The notes beneath the pieces were generated by a model. The model was given only the letters and a program-made list of their open reading frames with translations. It ran no database searches and had not been told where the DNA came from. A DNA stretch of 64,000 nucleotides. It comes from an uncultured cyanobacterium (lineage in GTDB: Bacteria > Cyanobacteriota > Cyanobacteriia > PCC-6307 > Cyanobiaceae). Below, piece after piece: positions 37,485 to 46,092 of this stretch. The stretch lies in contig CAIJRN010000025.1 in NCBI GenBank assembly GCA_903823115.1, positions 48,750-112,749 of the forward strand. Direction: 5' to 3'. How positions within the stretch are numbered: position 1 is the first letter of the stretch; the number at the start of each line of letters is the position of its first letter. The position numbers were made by a program, and so were the translations under genes.

Positions 37485-37892
37485 ATGCCCACTGCCCCCC
37501 CACCATGGCCCAGGCTTTCATTTCCCGTCGGCGTGATCACCGTTCTGCTGGTCATCCTGCTCAATTGCGCTGGATCTGCTCTGGCCGATACCAGCCCATC
37601 GCCAGTGGCCTACAGCTGCGACGCTGAACGGCTCACAGCTCTGCTGGTGAGCGGCGCCGTTGATGATCCAACGATTCCCGATCCCAGCAGTGGCCCGCTG
37701 CCCGTGGGCGGCTTCGTGGTGCTGCAATGGCGCGACCTCAGTCTGCAGCTGCCCCGCACCAACAACGCCGGTCCCGCCAGCTTCACGGATGGCAAGTGGT
37801 GGTGGAGCCTTGAGGATCCAGCCCATCCCCGCTTCCGTCTGCGGCAGGGCCAGGGGGACATCCACGACTTTGCCTGTGAGCGGACTGCCTAG
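37485..37892 (+). CDS. Small secreted hypothetical protein
   Basis: 135 residues from the ATG at 37485 (ATG 37440 is possible). Sec signal peptide LSFPVGVITVLLVILLNCAGSALA; mature part with SCDAERLTALLVSGAVDD, FVVLQWRDLSLQLPRTN and a C-terminal DFACERTA, giving two Cys that could form a disulphide. No family recognised. Periplasmic or lumenal location inferred. Confidence 0.6.
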   Translation: MPTAPPPWPRLSFPVGVITVLLVILLNCAGSALADTSPSPVAYSCDAERLTALLVSGAVDDPTIPDPSSGPLPVGGFVVLQWRDLSLQLPRTNNAGPASFTDGKWWWSLEDPAHPRFRLRQGQGDIHDFACERTA

Positions 37893-38116
37893 CGCTGCCA
37901 CCCGCTGATTTCAGCCTCGTTGACCACGGCGTCGAGGGCCTGAGCGAGGCGGCGGCGGCAGTTGGACGGGACGTGGGCACGAATCGCCTGGATGGGGTGG
38001 AACTCGAATCAGGGTCACCGGCCTGCCGCCAGACACAGGCATCGGCCGTGCTCTGGCCTGCCCGGCTAGGCCGATGAAGGAACTCATGTCACACCAAATA
38101 CCCTGTCCTCACGGGG

Positions 38117-38632
38117 GTGCGCATGCGGCGCCGGCCTGATGTCGGTGGCAGCCGGATGGTGGTTTGCAATTCTGGAGTGAAGTCTGGCGAGTGGCATTTG
38201 CCTCCCTCGAGCTTCAGCACCACCTCCACCTTGGTCGGCCTGCTGGTTGCTGCTGGCGCCGGCATCGGCCTGGCCGCCACCAACCCGGGGCCGAGCGAAT
38301 TCGAGGAATTCGCCTCCGGACAACTGACGCGCCTGATCACTGAGGAGATCTGCCGCGAGGATGGGATGCCGATGTTGCTGCGCCTGGTGATCCGTGATTG
38401 CCCCGGCGTGGTGGCCTCCCAGCGCCGGGTCCTGGGGCAGTTGGCGCTGGAACATTCCCGCCGCCGCAACCTGGGGCTGTTCAGCCTCTATGTCACCGAA
38501 CTGGGTGGGGAGCGGATTCTGCCGAACTGGAGCCTGCCCCGCTACCACGCCCTCACCCTGGCGGCGGCCGGCCAATTTCTGCTGCTGCGCACGGGCCAGG
38601 ACAATGGGCCCAACCGCAGCGACAGGCCCTGA
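38117..38632 (+). CDS. DUF4359 family protein
   Basis: 171 residues from a GTG (ATG at 38123 is an alternative). A membrane/signal segment (TLVGLLVAAGAGIGLAATNP) is followed by the family-typical PSEFEEFASGQL, a Cys in EEICRED, then RRRNLGLFSLYVTELGGERIL and YHALTLAAAGQFLLL. DUF4359 is cyanobacterial and uncharacterised. The first 30 residues are not family-like, so the real start may be further in. It precedes the amidohydrolase by 31 bp. Confidence 0.75.
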   Translation: MRMRRRPDVGGSRMVVCNSGVKSGEWHLPPSSFSTTSTLVGLLVAAGAGIGLAATNPGPSEFEEFASGQLTRLITEEICREDGMPMLLRLVIRDCPGVVASQRRVLGQLALEHSRRRNLGLFSLYVTELGGERILPNWSLPRYHALTLAAAGQFLLLRTGQDNGPNRSDRP

Positions 38633-38663
38633 ACACGACCGGCATCCACGGGGAACCCCAGCG

Positions 38664-39974
38664 ATGAGCGGCTCGGAACGCCTGCCACCGCTGCTGCTGC
38701 CGCGAGCCCTGCTCGATCCGCGCCTCCAGCATCTGGGCCCGAGTGATGCCGAAGGCCTGGTGGCGGTCTGCCTCGAGCATGGCGATGGGCGCATCCGTGC
38801 CATCCACCCCTGGCCAGAAGCGGGTGGCCCGGCTTCGCAGTGCCAGGGGGGCGGTGGGCTGCACCTGGCGATCACGCCACCGGTGGAGCCCCACGCCCAT
38901 CTCGACAAGGTGTTCACCGCAGCTGCCTTTGCCAATCCCGACGGCACCGTGGCCGGAGCCTTCGCCGCCAACATCAGGGAAGCCGAGCATCGGCGGCTTG
39001 AAGGCGTCCTGGCCGGCGGCGAGCAGGCCCTGGAGCTGGCCTGGGGCCACGGGCTGCGCGCCATTCGCAGCCACATCGACAGCCTTGGGGCCGCCGCCGC
39101 CCCCAGCTGGGAGGCCCTGACCAGCCTGCGTCAGCGCTGGGCGGGGCGGCTGGAGCTCCAGTTTGTGGCGATGGTGCCCGTCCAGCACTGGCTGACTGCT
39201 GAAGGGGAAGCCCTGGCGGCGCGGGTGGCGGCCGCCGAAGGCGTGCTGGGTGGGGTGATCGGTCCCCCATTCGCCTCCCGCCGCCGGGATCGGGACGGGC
39301 TGGTGGCGCTGCTGCGGCTGGCGGAGCGGTTCGGCAGCCCCGTCGACCTGCACATCGATGAGGGCAGCTGCGATCCCGGCCGGGGGGTGGCCATGGTCAG
39401 CCGTCTGATGCTGGAGATGGGCAGTGCGGTGCCGCTGGTCTGCAGCCACGCCAGCAGCATGGCGCTGCTGGCGGATCGCCCCTGCCAGCGCCTCTGCGAG
39501 ACGATCGCCGCCGCCGGCATCGGCGTGATCGCCCTGCCGACCACCAATCTCTGGTTGCTGGGCCGGCGGGCTGGTGCGACGCCCCTGCTGCGCATCCAGG
39601 CTCCGATCCGCCAACTGCAGAACGCCGGTGTTGAGGTCGCCCTCGGCGGCGACAACGTCCAGGATCCCTGGTATCCAGGCGGTGCCTTCGATCCGATCGA
39701 GCTGCTGCGGCTGGCGGCCCTGATCAGCCATGTGGTGCCCTGGCAGCGCCAGGGACTGTCGCCGTTCACCACTGCGCCGGCACGGCTGCTCAACCTGACC
39801 TGGGATGGGGTGTTGCGCCCTGGAGCCCCGGCCGATCTGCTGGTCCTGGGGGCCGGCTCCTGGGGGCAGCTGCTGGCCCAGCCTCCCCAGCGGCGGCTGC
39901 TGCGGGGCGGGCAATGGCAGCCGCCACCGCCCAGCGAAGGCCCCTCCCCCTTGCTCAGCTCCCTGCAGCCCTGA
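38664..39974 (+). CDS. Amidohydrolase, cytosine deaminase (CodA)-like
   Basis: 436 residues from the ATG at 38664. Metal-dependent amidohydrolase signatures in order: VEPHAHLDKVF (HxH), IRSHIDSLG, SPVDLHIDEGSCDPG, PLVCSHASSMALL and the CodA-like VALGGDNVQDPWYPGGAFD. Likely deaminates or hydrolyses a cyclic nitrogen compound in the cytoplasm; which one cannot be read. The FAD oxidase ATG follows the stop after two bases, so the two probably act together. Confidence 0.83.
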   Translation: MSGSERLPPLLLPRALLDPRLQHLGPSDAEGLVAVCLEHGDGRIRAIHPWPEAGGPASQCQGGGGLHLAITPPVEPHAHLDKVFTAAAFANPDGTVAGAFAANIREAEHRRLEGVLAGGEQALELAWGHGLRAIRSHIDSLGAAAAPSWEALTSLRQRWAGRLELQFVAMVPVQHWLTAEGEALAARVAAAEGVLGGVIGPPFASRRRDRDGLVALLRLAERFGSPVDLHIDEGSCDPGRGVAMVSRLMLEMGSAVPLVCSHASSMALLADRPCQRLCETIAAAGIGVIALPTTNLWLLGRRAGATPLLRIQAPIRQLQNAGVEVALGGDNVQDPWYPGGAFDPIELLRLAALISHVVPWQRQGLSPFTTAPARLLNLTWDGVLRPGAPADLLVLGAGSWGQLLAQPPQRRLLRGGQWQPPPPSEGPSPLLSSLQP

Positions 39975-39976
39975 CC

Positions 39977-41410
39977 ATGACGCTCTCTCAGCTACCCGAT
40001 CTGCCAGCTCCGCCCTCGCCGCAGTGCATTGCTGCACTGGCAGCCGAACTGGCAGACCTTGCCCCGATCCAGGCGGCGGCGGAGCTGGAGCGATTGTCCA
40101 AGGATTTCTATGCCTATTCGCCGGTGCTCAGCCCACTCCTGGCGGAGTGCCGGGCCCAGCTGGCTGTCAAGGTCAGGACTGTGGAGCAGGTGCGCCGGGT
40201 GGCCTCCGCCTGCGCCCGCCTCGGAGTGCCCCTGACCCTGCGCGGTGCCGGCACCGGCAATTACGGCCAGTGCGTGCCGTTGCAGGGGGGGCTGGTGCTC
40301 GATCTCACCGGTCTGAAGCAACTGCGAAGCTTCGATCCAGACAGCGGCGAGATCGTTGCCGAAGCCGGCTGGCTGCTGGCAGATCTCGATGGCCAGCTGG
40401 CGCTTCACGGCCGGGCCCTGCGGCTGGCCCCCAGCACCTATCGCACCGCCAGCCTGGGGGGCTTCATCGCCGGTGGCGCCGGCGGTATCGGCTCGCTGCG
40501 CTGGGGTTTCCTGCGCGATCCAGGCAATCTGCTCGGCCTGGAGGTGATGACGGTGGAGCCGGAGCCGCGGCTGGTGCAGCTGGATGCCAGTGCCAGCGCA
40601 CCGCTCAACCACGCCTATGGCACCAATGGCATCCTGACGGCCCTGCGGCTGCCGACGTGCGAAGCGGTGGCCTGGCAGCAGCTGGTGCTGGGCTTCGATG
40701 ACTGGACTCAGGCTCTGGCGGCGCTCCAGGGGCTGGCGGCCAGTGCCCTGCTGCTCAACAACGTGACGCTGCTGGAGGCGCCGGTGGCGACGCTGATGCC
40801 CTGGCCCCTGGGCTGCCCCAGCGCCGCCGGCGCCGAGCATCGCTTGCTGCTGCTGGCCGCGCCCGACAGCCTGGAAGCCAACCCCCAGCTGTTGAGCGCC
40901 TGGGGCGGTCGGTTGCTGTGGCAGGAGAGCCAGGCGGCCAGCCGGGGGCTACCGCTGCGGGAGCTCTGCTGGAACCACACCACCCTGCACTGGCGCGGCC
41001 AGCAGCCGGACTGGACCTATCTGCAACTGCTGCTGCCCCACGATCCACGGCCCCTGCTGGCGGCGCTGCGCCAGCGCTGGGGGCATGAGCTGCTCTGGCA
41101 TCTGGAGGCGGTGCGCCAGCACGGGGAGGTGCGGCTGTCGGCCTTGCCCCTGCTGCATTACGCCGGTCCCACCGCCCTGGCGGAGCTGATCGGACAGTGC
41201 CGGGATCTCGGTGCACTGGTCTTCGACCCCCACCAGATCACGGTCGAGGAGGGGGGCTTGGGCGGCATCGATCCGGCCCAGGTGGCGGCCAAGGCCCGCC
41301 ACGACCCCGCCGGCCTGCTCAACCCCGGCAAGCTGCGCGGCTGGCAGCAAGGAACGGCCAATCTCAACGTCAACCGCAACCCAGACTCAAGCGGGTATCG
41401 ACGCCTGTGA
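39977..41410 (+). CDS. FAD-linked oxidase (GlcD/PCMH-type FAD-binding)
   Basis: 477 residues. FAD_binding_4 domain: VKVRTVEQVRRVASACARLG, TLRGAGTGNYGQCVP, APSTYRTASLGGFIAGGAGG and HAYGTNGILTALRLPTC. The C-terminal part carries HQITVEEGGLGGIDPAQ and DPAGLLNPGKLRGW, typical of glycolate/lactate oxidase relatives. Substrate unknown. The operon with the amidohydrolase suggests oxidation of a product or precursor of that enzyme. The last 41 bp overlap the convergent pentapeptide gene. Confidence 0.85.
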   Translation: MTLSQLPDLPAPPSPQCIAALAAELADLAPIQAAAELERLSKDFYAYSPVLSPLLAECRAQLAVKVRTVEQVRRVASACARLGVPLTLRGAGTGNYGQCVPLQGGLVLDLTGLKQLRSFDPDSGEIVAEAGWLLADLDGQLALHGRALRLAPSTYRTASLGGFIAGGAGGIGSLRWGFLRDPGNLLGLEVMTVEPEPRLVQLDASASAPLNHAYGTNGILTALRLPTCEAVAWQQLVLGFDDWTQALAALQGLAASALLLNNVTLLEAPVATLMPWPLGCPSAAGAEHRLLLLAAPDSLEANPQLLSAWGGRLLWQESQAASRGLPLRELCWNHTTLHWRGQQPDWTYLQLLLPHDPRPLLAALRQRWGHELLWHLEAVRQHGEVRLSALPLLHYAGPTALAELIGQCRDLGALVFDPHQITVEEGGLGGIDPAQVAAKARHDPAGLLNPGKLRGWQQGTANLNVNRNPDSSGYRRL

Positions 41411-41900
41411 TCGGATTGCTGCCACTGGCCTCGCGGCAGAGGGAGCGCTGGTCACTGCGATCGAGCAGGGCCTCCGTGAAGTCGGCGTCGGTGACAATCG
41501 CGCCATAAAAGCTGCTGCCGGCCGCGATCACGCCCCGCAGCACGGCACCGCTGAAATCGGCGCCGCTGAAATCGACCTTATCCATCAGCACATCGCTGAG
41601 ATCGGCAGCACGGAAATCGGCGTCCGGAAAGGCCGCCTGGGTGAAAATCGCCCCGTGCAGATCGGCGCCGGCGAAGCGGGCCCGTCGCCCCTGGGCACCG
41701 GCAAAGGAGGTATGGGCCAGGTCCTGGCCGCTGAAGTCCTGTTCGTTCTGGTTGGTGAGGGTGTAGTCGATGCCGCTGAATTCGGCCCAGGCCGGAGCCA
41801 CGGGTGCGGTGAGCAGCATCAGGCCCAGCATCAGGCCCAGCAGGAAGCGCGGGATCAGGCCAGCTGGCGCTGCAGCGGCGGTGGGCAGGGGACGCTCCAT
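41370..41900 (-). CDS. Exported pentapeptide-repeat protein
   Basis: 176 residues from the ATG at 41900. Signal peptide FLLGLMLGLMLLTAPVAPAWA, then about 16 tandem A(D/N)LxX-type pentapeptides from residue 55 (DFSGQDLAHTSFAGA, ADLHGAIFTQAAFPDADFRA, DFSGADFSGAVLRG), forming a right-handed quadrilateral helix. Resembles thylakoid-lumen pentapeptide proteins; lumenal or periplasmic location inferred. Function unknown. Confidence 0.84.
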   Translation of the reverse strand: MERPLPTAAAAPAGLIPRFLLGLMLGLMLLTAPVAPAWAEFSGIDYTLTNQNEQDFSGQDLAHTSFAGAQGRRARFAGADLHGAIFTQAAFPDADFRAADLSDVLMDKVDFSGADFSGAVLRGVIAAGSSFYGAIVTDADFTEALLDRSDQRSLCREASGSNPITGVDTRLSLGCG

Positions 41901-42284
41901 GGGGTTGGTTGCCGAAGGACTACGGCCGATGCTGCTCGATCCGCTGCCGGGCCGCTGCCGGGCCGCTGCCGGAGCGTCGGAACTCAAGGCCTCAAGGTGA
42001 CGGGGCTGGGCATGTCGGCACCGGTCGTGGCGGAGCGCATCGAGGCTGGGAAGGCGGCAGGGAGGAGCCGGCCGGATCCTCAGGCGGAGGTGTGCGGTGG
42101 TGGACGCTCCATCTGTTTCGATTCGAGCGGAAGGGATCTGCTCAGACCCGCACACCACTGGGCCAGGAAAAGCCTGGCGGCGCCCCGTCCAGGAGGGCAA
42201 CCAACACCTGCCTCTGCATCGCTCAAGGCAGCGCTTGGTTCAGGAATCGCCCATGGTTAAGTGGTTGTTTCTTCTTTGCGGACC

Positions 42285-42659
42285 ATGACCAGCGCCAACG
42301 AAGCCAGCTCCCTGGACGACTCGGTGAATCCGGCCGTTCAGCAGGTGCTCGATGCCATGGAGGCCGCCGAGATCAGTCCCGAGGAAGCCCTGCAGATCAG
42401 TCTGGTGTTGCTGAACTTCGTCGAGGAACATCACCTCGACAACCTGGAGGAATTCCTCAGTGATGAGGATCCTGATGCCATCAGCATCGCTGTCTGGGCA
42501 GCCGACAGCGCCCGTTTGAAGACCGCCCGGGAGCTGTTGGAGGAGGTGCTCGGTGAGGACGACGAGGAGGGACTGGAAGGGAATGACGAGGAGCTCGAGG
42601 TCGAGTTCGTCCTAGAGGACCAGGAGGACAGTGAGGACGAGGAGGATAATGTGCTCTGA
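42285..42659 (+). CDS. Hypothetical protein with very acidic C-terminus
   Basis: 124 residues from the ATG at 42285. A helical N-terminal half (NPAVQQVLDAMEAAEISPEE, ALQISLVLLNFVEEHHLDNL) and a final 35-residue tail of almost only Glu/Asp (GEDDEEGLEGNDEELEVE). Soluble. No family recognised. The acidic tail could bind basic proteins or ions (inference). A long hairpin follows 54 bp after the stop. Confidence 0.65.
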   Translation: MTSANEASSLDDSVNPAVQQVLDAMEAAEISPEEALQISLVLLNFVEEHHLDNLEEFLSDEDPDAISIAVWAADSARLKTARELLEEVLGEDDEEGLEGNDEELEVEFVLEDQEDSEDEEDNVL

Positions 42660-42712
42660 GCCAGAGCTCTGCTGAAGGCCAGGGCCAGCTCCCGTCTGGG
42701 GTACTGGCCGCC

Positions 42713-42747
42713 CCTTGGATCAGCGCTGGGCTTGCGCTGATCCAAGG
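42713..42747. repeat. Perfect 14-bp hairpin downstream of the acidic-protein gene
   Basis: CCTTGGATCAGCGC (42713-42726) pairs with GCGCTGATCCAAGG (42734-42747), 7-nt loop TGGGCTT. No T-tract follows; it may stop transcription or protect the mRNA 3' end. Confidence 0.8.
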
Positions 42748-43281
42748 GCAGAGTCGGACGCTCACCTATACGGCGATTCTCTATCCTTGGCATGGCCAAA
42801 GTGCAAGGGACCGCAAGTCTCATAAACATGTTCAATCCATTGCTGCCATAGCAAAGGATTTCATGGACTACATGACAAGCAGGGATGCGAATTGCGAGTG
42901 ACAATCAGGCGGATTGATTGGCGCATTTCGCTTATTGCTTCGAACTGAAACGTGTCAGCAGTGATCCTGGGGCTTGCGCCAGAGCGCGCTGTATTGGGTC
43001 CAGAAGGCGGGCCGCAACGAGACTCGACTCGCCGAACACTCGCGTCGAGCCACAAAAAAAGCGGACCCAGGGGACCCGCTCGATGACCACTGCCACCATC
43101 TATCAATTTGTAACGGCTCCGCGAGGGCCCTGCTGTCGTCACTCACAAGCCGGCGCCATCCGCAATTCTGCGCCTCACCAAACCAGCAATGGATCGGCGC
43201 CCCGGAGCCAGGCTCCGCCTCACCGAATTGCGAGACGGCCCCAGCTTCAGCACTCGGGACCGTCTTCGCCTTCGTGGGCCG
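42748..43281. other. Gene-free 534 bp containing a minus-strand terminator
   Basis: No convincing ORF on either strand. A strong minus-strand terminator sits at 43054-43080. Between it and the stop of the LprI-like gene is about 200 bp of transcribed, non-coding sequence on the minus strand, either a long 3' UTR or a small RNA. The rest (42748-43053) has lower GC and no recognised element. Confidence 0.5.
43054..43080 (-). terminator. Strong Rho-independent terminator, minus strand
   Basis: Read on the minus strand: AGCGGGTCC-CCT-GGGTCCGCT, a nine-pair stem including two G-T pairs with a three-base loop, followed by seven T (43054-43060 on the plus strand as A). Confidence 0.88.
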
Positions 43282-43668
43282 CTACGAATCCCCCAGTCCC
43301 CTGAATTCCTTCAGGAGGGCACGATTGAGGTGGTCATCGCAGCCCACGACCAGCTGCGGATAGATGCTGCCATCCTTGTAAGGAGCGTAGGCCGTGGCAC
43401 ACAACGCCCTGGTCGCTTCCTGCCACTGCTGGAAGAGCTCCTTGGAGATCTTCTTGCGCAACTGATGATCGGACTGGTCCCAGGACTGACTGGCGCAGAA
43501 ACGCATTTCAACGGTGTTGTCGCCGGGGCATCGGATCGCCGGCGGCTTGGCGTGAGCCCCATGGAAGGGCAGCAAACAGATTCCCAGGAGCAGTAGGCGC
43601 TTCAATGATTCTCTAGCCGCTGTTCTCAGAGTATGTGAATGGCCCTGGGCATGCCGGAACTTCGGCAA
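43282..43668 (-). CDS. Secreted LprI/DUF1311-like protein
   Basis: 128 residues. A signal peptide LKRLLLLGICLLPFHGAHA begins about residue 23, so the true start may be the TTG just before it. The mature part has RFCASQSWDQSDHQLRKKIS, RALCATAYAPYKDGS and VGCDDHLNRALL, the helical Cys-containing pattern of lysozyme-inhibitor-like (DUF1311) proteins. Periplasmic; function unproven. Confidence 0.66.
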   Translation of the reverse strand: MPKFRHAQGHSHTLRTAARESLKRLLLLGICLLPFHGAHAKPPAIRCPGDNTVEMRFCASQSWDQSDHQLRKKISKELFQQWQEATRALCATAYAPYKDGSIYPQLVVGCDDHLNRALLKEFRGLGDS

Positions 43669-43754
43669 TGAAAGAGACCAGGTCCTGATGCTGGCGTGGA
43701 CTGGAGACTGGACAAGGCCTGGGCTTCACCACGGCGAAGGGGCGATGTCTATTG

Positions 43755-44417
43755 TCAGGGCCGTGTTGGATACCATGTCCTGTACCACTTCTCCATCTGC
43801 TGGATCTCATCACTCTGCACCCGCACCATGGCCTGTTGCAGTTGACGTAGTTCCGGGTGCTGGGAGTTGACCTGCGCCATCGAAGCCATCATCACGCCCA
43901 TCTGGTGGTGAGGAATCATCTGCTCGATGAAGGCACGATCGAAGTCCTTGGCGTTGCTCAGGGCAGCGAGATCGGTCCCGCCATGCATGCCCATGCCCAT
44001 GCCTCCCTGCCAACCCCAGCCGGAAGCGGTTGGCCACGCAGGGACATCCAGCCCGTACCACTGCCGGTACCACCTGCGCATCTGGGCAATCTCGTCTGAC
44101 TGACTGGTCTTGATGCTCTGCGCCAGGGCCTTGATCTCGGGCCGACGGGCCCGGATCAGGGCGAGATCGGCCATAGCGATCGCCCCGGCGTGGTGGGGGA
44201 TCATCATGACCATGAAATGCTGATCACTGGAGCCCATCCCGATCCGACCCGGCCGATTCACACCACCACCTCCTCCAGCGCCGTGCATGCCGGCACCACC
44301 CCAGGCCTGAGCCAGGGACGGACGTCCACCCAGGCAGATCGTCAAAAGGCCTGTGGCGACAAGGACCAGCTGGTCGGCCTGCCTGGTGCTGGTTCGTGTT
44401 GTTGCGTTGAATGTCAT
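43755..44417 (-). CDS. Secreted DUF305 protein (duplicated four-helix unit)
   Basis: 220 residues with signal peptide LVLVATGLLTICLGGRPSLAQA and a Gly-rich linker. Two DUF305 halves follow: DQHFMVMMIPHHAGAIAMAD...DEIAQMRRWYRQWY and RAFIEQMIPHHQMGVMMASM...DEIQQMEKWYRTWY. The MIPHH and DEI..M residues are typical metal-binding positions; DUF305 proteins are often near copper genes, but none is evident here. Ferritin-like fold expected; periplasmic. Confidence 0.86.
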   Translation of the reverse strand: MTFNATTRTSTRQADQLVLVATGLLTICLGGRPSLAQAWGGAGMHGAGGGGGVNRPGRIGMGSSDQHFMVMMIPHHAGAIAMADLALIRARRPEIKALAQSIKTSQSDEIAQMRRWYRQWYGLDVPAWPTASGWGWQGGMGMGMHGGTDLAALSNAKDFDRAFIEQMIPHHQMGVMMASMAQVNSQHPELRQLQQAMVRVQSDEIQQMEKWYRTWYPTRP

Positions 44418-44760
44418 GCGTTCGCCACCGCGCTTGCAACGTTCATCTTCATCTTGACCAGGTCCGGATGAACAGTTTCAGCTGGCGACTGAATCGTCAC
44501 CGGCTACGGAGCGTTGCCAGCCAGATCGGCAACCTGGCGTCCAAGCCATTGGCCAATCGATCACGTCACTGGAGTCAGATCAAGGACAGAGACAGGAGAG
44601 TCAGATGACATGCTTGATCGATCGCGGAGTTGCTCTGGACGCATCGGGGATTGGGGTGGATCAACAAGGCCTGCAATCCAGCCCGGTCATACCCGCCCAC
44701 GCCCGCAAGGCTTGCCTGAAGCCGCTGGGGTAGCTACAAAAGAACTTTGAGGAGTTTCTC
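44418..44760. other. Gene-free stretch, promoters of DUF305 and ABM-like genes
   Basis: Divergent intergenic DNA. No ORF with protein character; the only element I can support is the GAGGAG ribosome-binding site at 44749-44754. Confidence 0.5.
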
Positions 44761-45075
44761 TTGTACGCCAGCTTGCGGGAATACCAGGGTATCGAGGATC
44801 CTGAAGATCTGCAGCGACTGTTGAGGGAAGGACTGTTGGCAGAGATGGAGGCACTCCCGGGCTTCATTGCCTACTACTTCGTCGATGTCGGCGCTGCCGG
44901 CGATCGAATGATTTCGCTCACCGTCTTTGAAAGTATCGACTCTTGTCAGCAATCCAACCGGCTTGCGGCTGCGTGGGTTGATCGTTGGATTCTCGACAAT
45001 CCGAGCAAGGGCCCCCTGATCAGCCGCGTTGATGAAGGTCCGGTGATCTCCATGGCCAGGGCCGTCGGGCGCTGA
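44761..45075 (+). CDS. Small ABM-like (antibiotic biosynthesis monooxygenase fold) protein
   Basis: 104 residues from a TTG; a perfect GAGGAG six bases upstream decides this start. The sequence has the dimeric alpha-beta barrel style of ABM proteins: YASLREYQGI at the N-terminus, PGFIAYYFVDVGAAGDRMIS, LTVFESIDSCQQSNRLAAAW and VDRWI. No catalytic residues can be assigned. Alternatives: EthD-like or a stress barrel protein. Confidence 0.65.
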   Translation: MYASLREYQGIEDPEDLQRLLREGLLAEMEALPGFIAYYFVDVGAAGDRMISLTVFESIDSCQQSNRLAAAWVDRWILDNPSKGPLISRVDEGPVISMARAVGR

Positions 45076-45233
45076 AACCTGGCGCCGGCTGCCGGCCCGC
45101 TCAGCACCTGCGACGTCGATGCTGTTCCACGGGAACGACACCACCCGTCAGGACGCTGCTGAACCAGATCACCGGTATGCGCCTGGAGCCGCTGGCTGCA
45201 CTCCTCCCTCTGCCAGCTGCTGGCTTGGATTTG

Positions 45234-45662
45234 CTAAGCCGCGGCGGGCCAGGAACGTTCCGGGGCGGGTTGTTGGGCCTGGCCGAACGGCACCAGCCTT
45301 GGGGGGGAGGAGTGGACTTCGGGAGCGGGAGCGGGAGAGGGAGCGGGAGCGGCGAGCTGCGGCTGGCTCCCCTCGCGCTGAAACAGGCCGTTGAGGTAGT
45401 GGCGTGCGACAGCCCGATCCGTGCTGCCGTGCTGAAACAGGAAACCGGCCAGCGAGGCCTGCATCAGCCGGTATTGGTCCCATTGCGGATGGGTACGCAC
45501 GAACTCCCGCATCGCGTCATAGAGGTCCTCGGGGAACTCATTGACGACACTGACATAGGCCGGCGGGTGCTCTGGTAGCTGTTGAGCAAGACCCTGGTCA
45601 AAGCGGTGGTGGTCGGGGGATGGGCTCACGCGGCTCTGCGCTTGGTGGCTCCATAAGGCCAT
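45234..45662 (-). CDS. DUF2811 family protein with low-complexity tail
   Basis: 142 residues. The central 60 residues (VSVVNEFPEDLYDAMREFVR, THPQWDQYRLMQASLAGFL, HGSTDRAVARHYLNGLF) match the cyanobacterial DUF2811 family. The tail is Pro/Ala-rich (APAPSPAPAPEVHSSPP) and is encoded by GGGAGC hexamer repeats. The first 34 residues are not family-like. Function unknown. Confidence 0.78.
   Translation of the reverse strand: MALWSHQAQSRVSPSPDHHRFDQGLAQQLPEHPPAYVSVVNEFPEDLYDAMREFVRTHPQWDQYRLMQASLAGFLFQHGSTDRAVARHYLNGLFQREGSQPQLAAPAPSPAPAPEVHSSPPRLVPFGQAQQPAPERSWPAAA
45321..45350. repeat. Five 6-bp GGGAGC units inside the DUF2811 gene
   Basis: Consecutive GGGAGC (third unit GGGAGA) from 45321 to 45350; on the coding strand they give alternating Ala/Ser-Pro dipeptides. 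Confidence 0.85.
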
Positions 45663-46092
45663 GTGGAGTGGCCGTCGTCAAAGCGGTGTGTTCTTGCCCA
45701 TCCCATTGGGACCAACGGCGCGAATCCCGTCATGGCTTTGATTCCAGGCCATCGGGCTCTGGCTTGCCTCTGGACGAGGGCCAGCAGTTGCAGCAGTCAA
45801 GGGGAAAGGCGTTTTTCCACAGGCCCCGACCCAGTCGGGTCGCTGCCGGGCAGATCGCGGTGCGACTGCTGTGGAAAACAGCCATCGCGGCTGGGGACAA
45901 CGTGCCTGAGCGGGGGTAGAACTGAATCGCTCAGAATTGCTGATCGGTCGCAACGGCTTGCGCTGCATGCCTTGATCCAGTGGCCTGGCTCGGGGGCTCC
46001 TGCCCGCAGCCGGCCCTGCCGGGCAACAGTCAGCCGATGCTGGCACTGCTGCAACGGAAACAACGCAGCAGCGCCTGGAGCCGCCAGGATGC
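45663..46092. other. Gene-free stretch before the transglutaminase-like gene
   Basis: 430 bp, divergent promoters. Overlapping short frames on both strands lack protein character. Nothing else recognised. Confidence 0.5.

Noticed and set aside
43054..43281. Possible 6S, tmRNA or RNase P RNA upstream of the minus-strand terminator
   Set aside because: None of the conserved sequence blocks of these RNAs could be found; left as an unassigned 3' UTR or small RNA.
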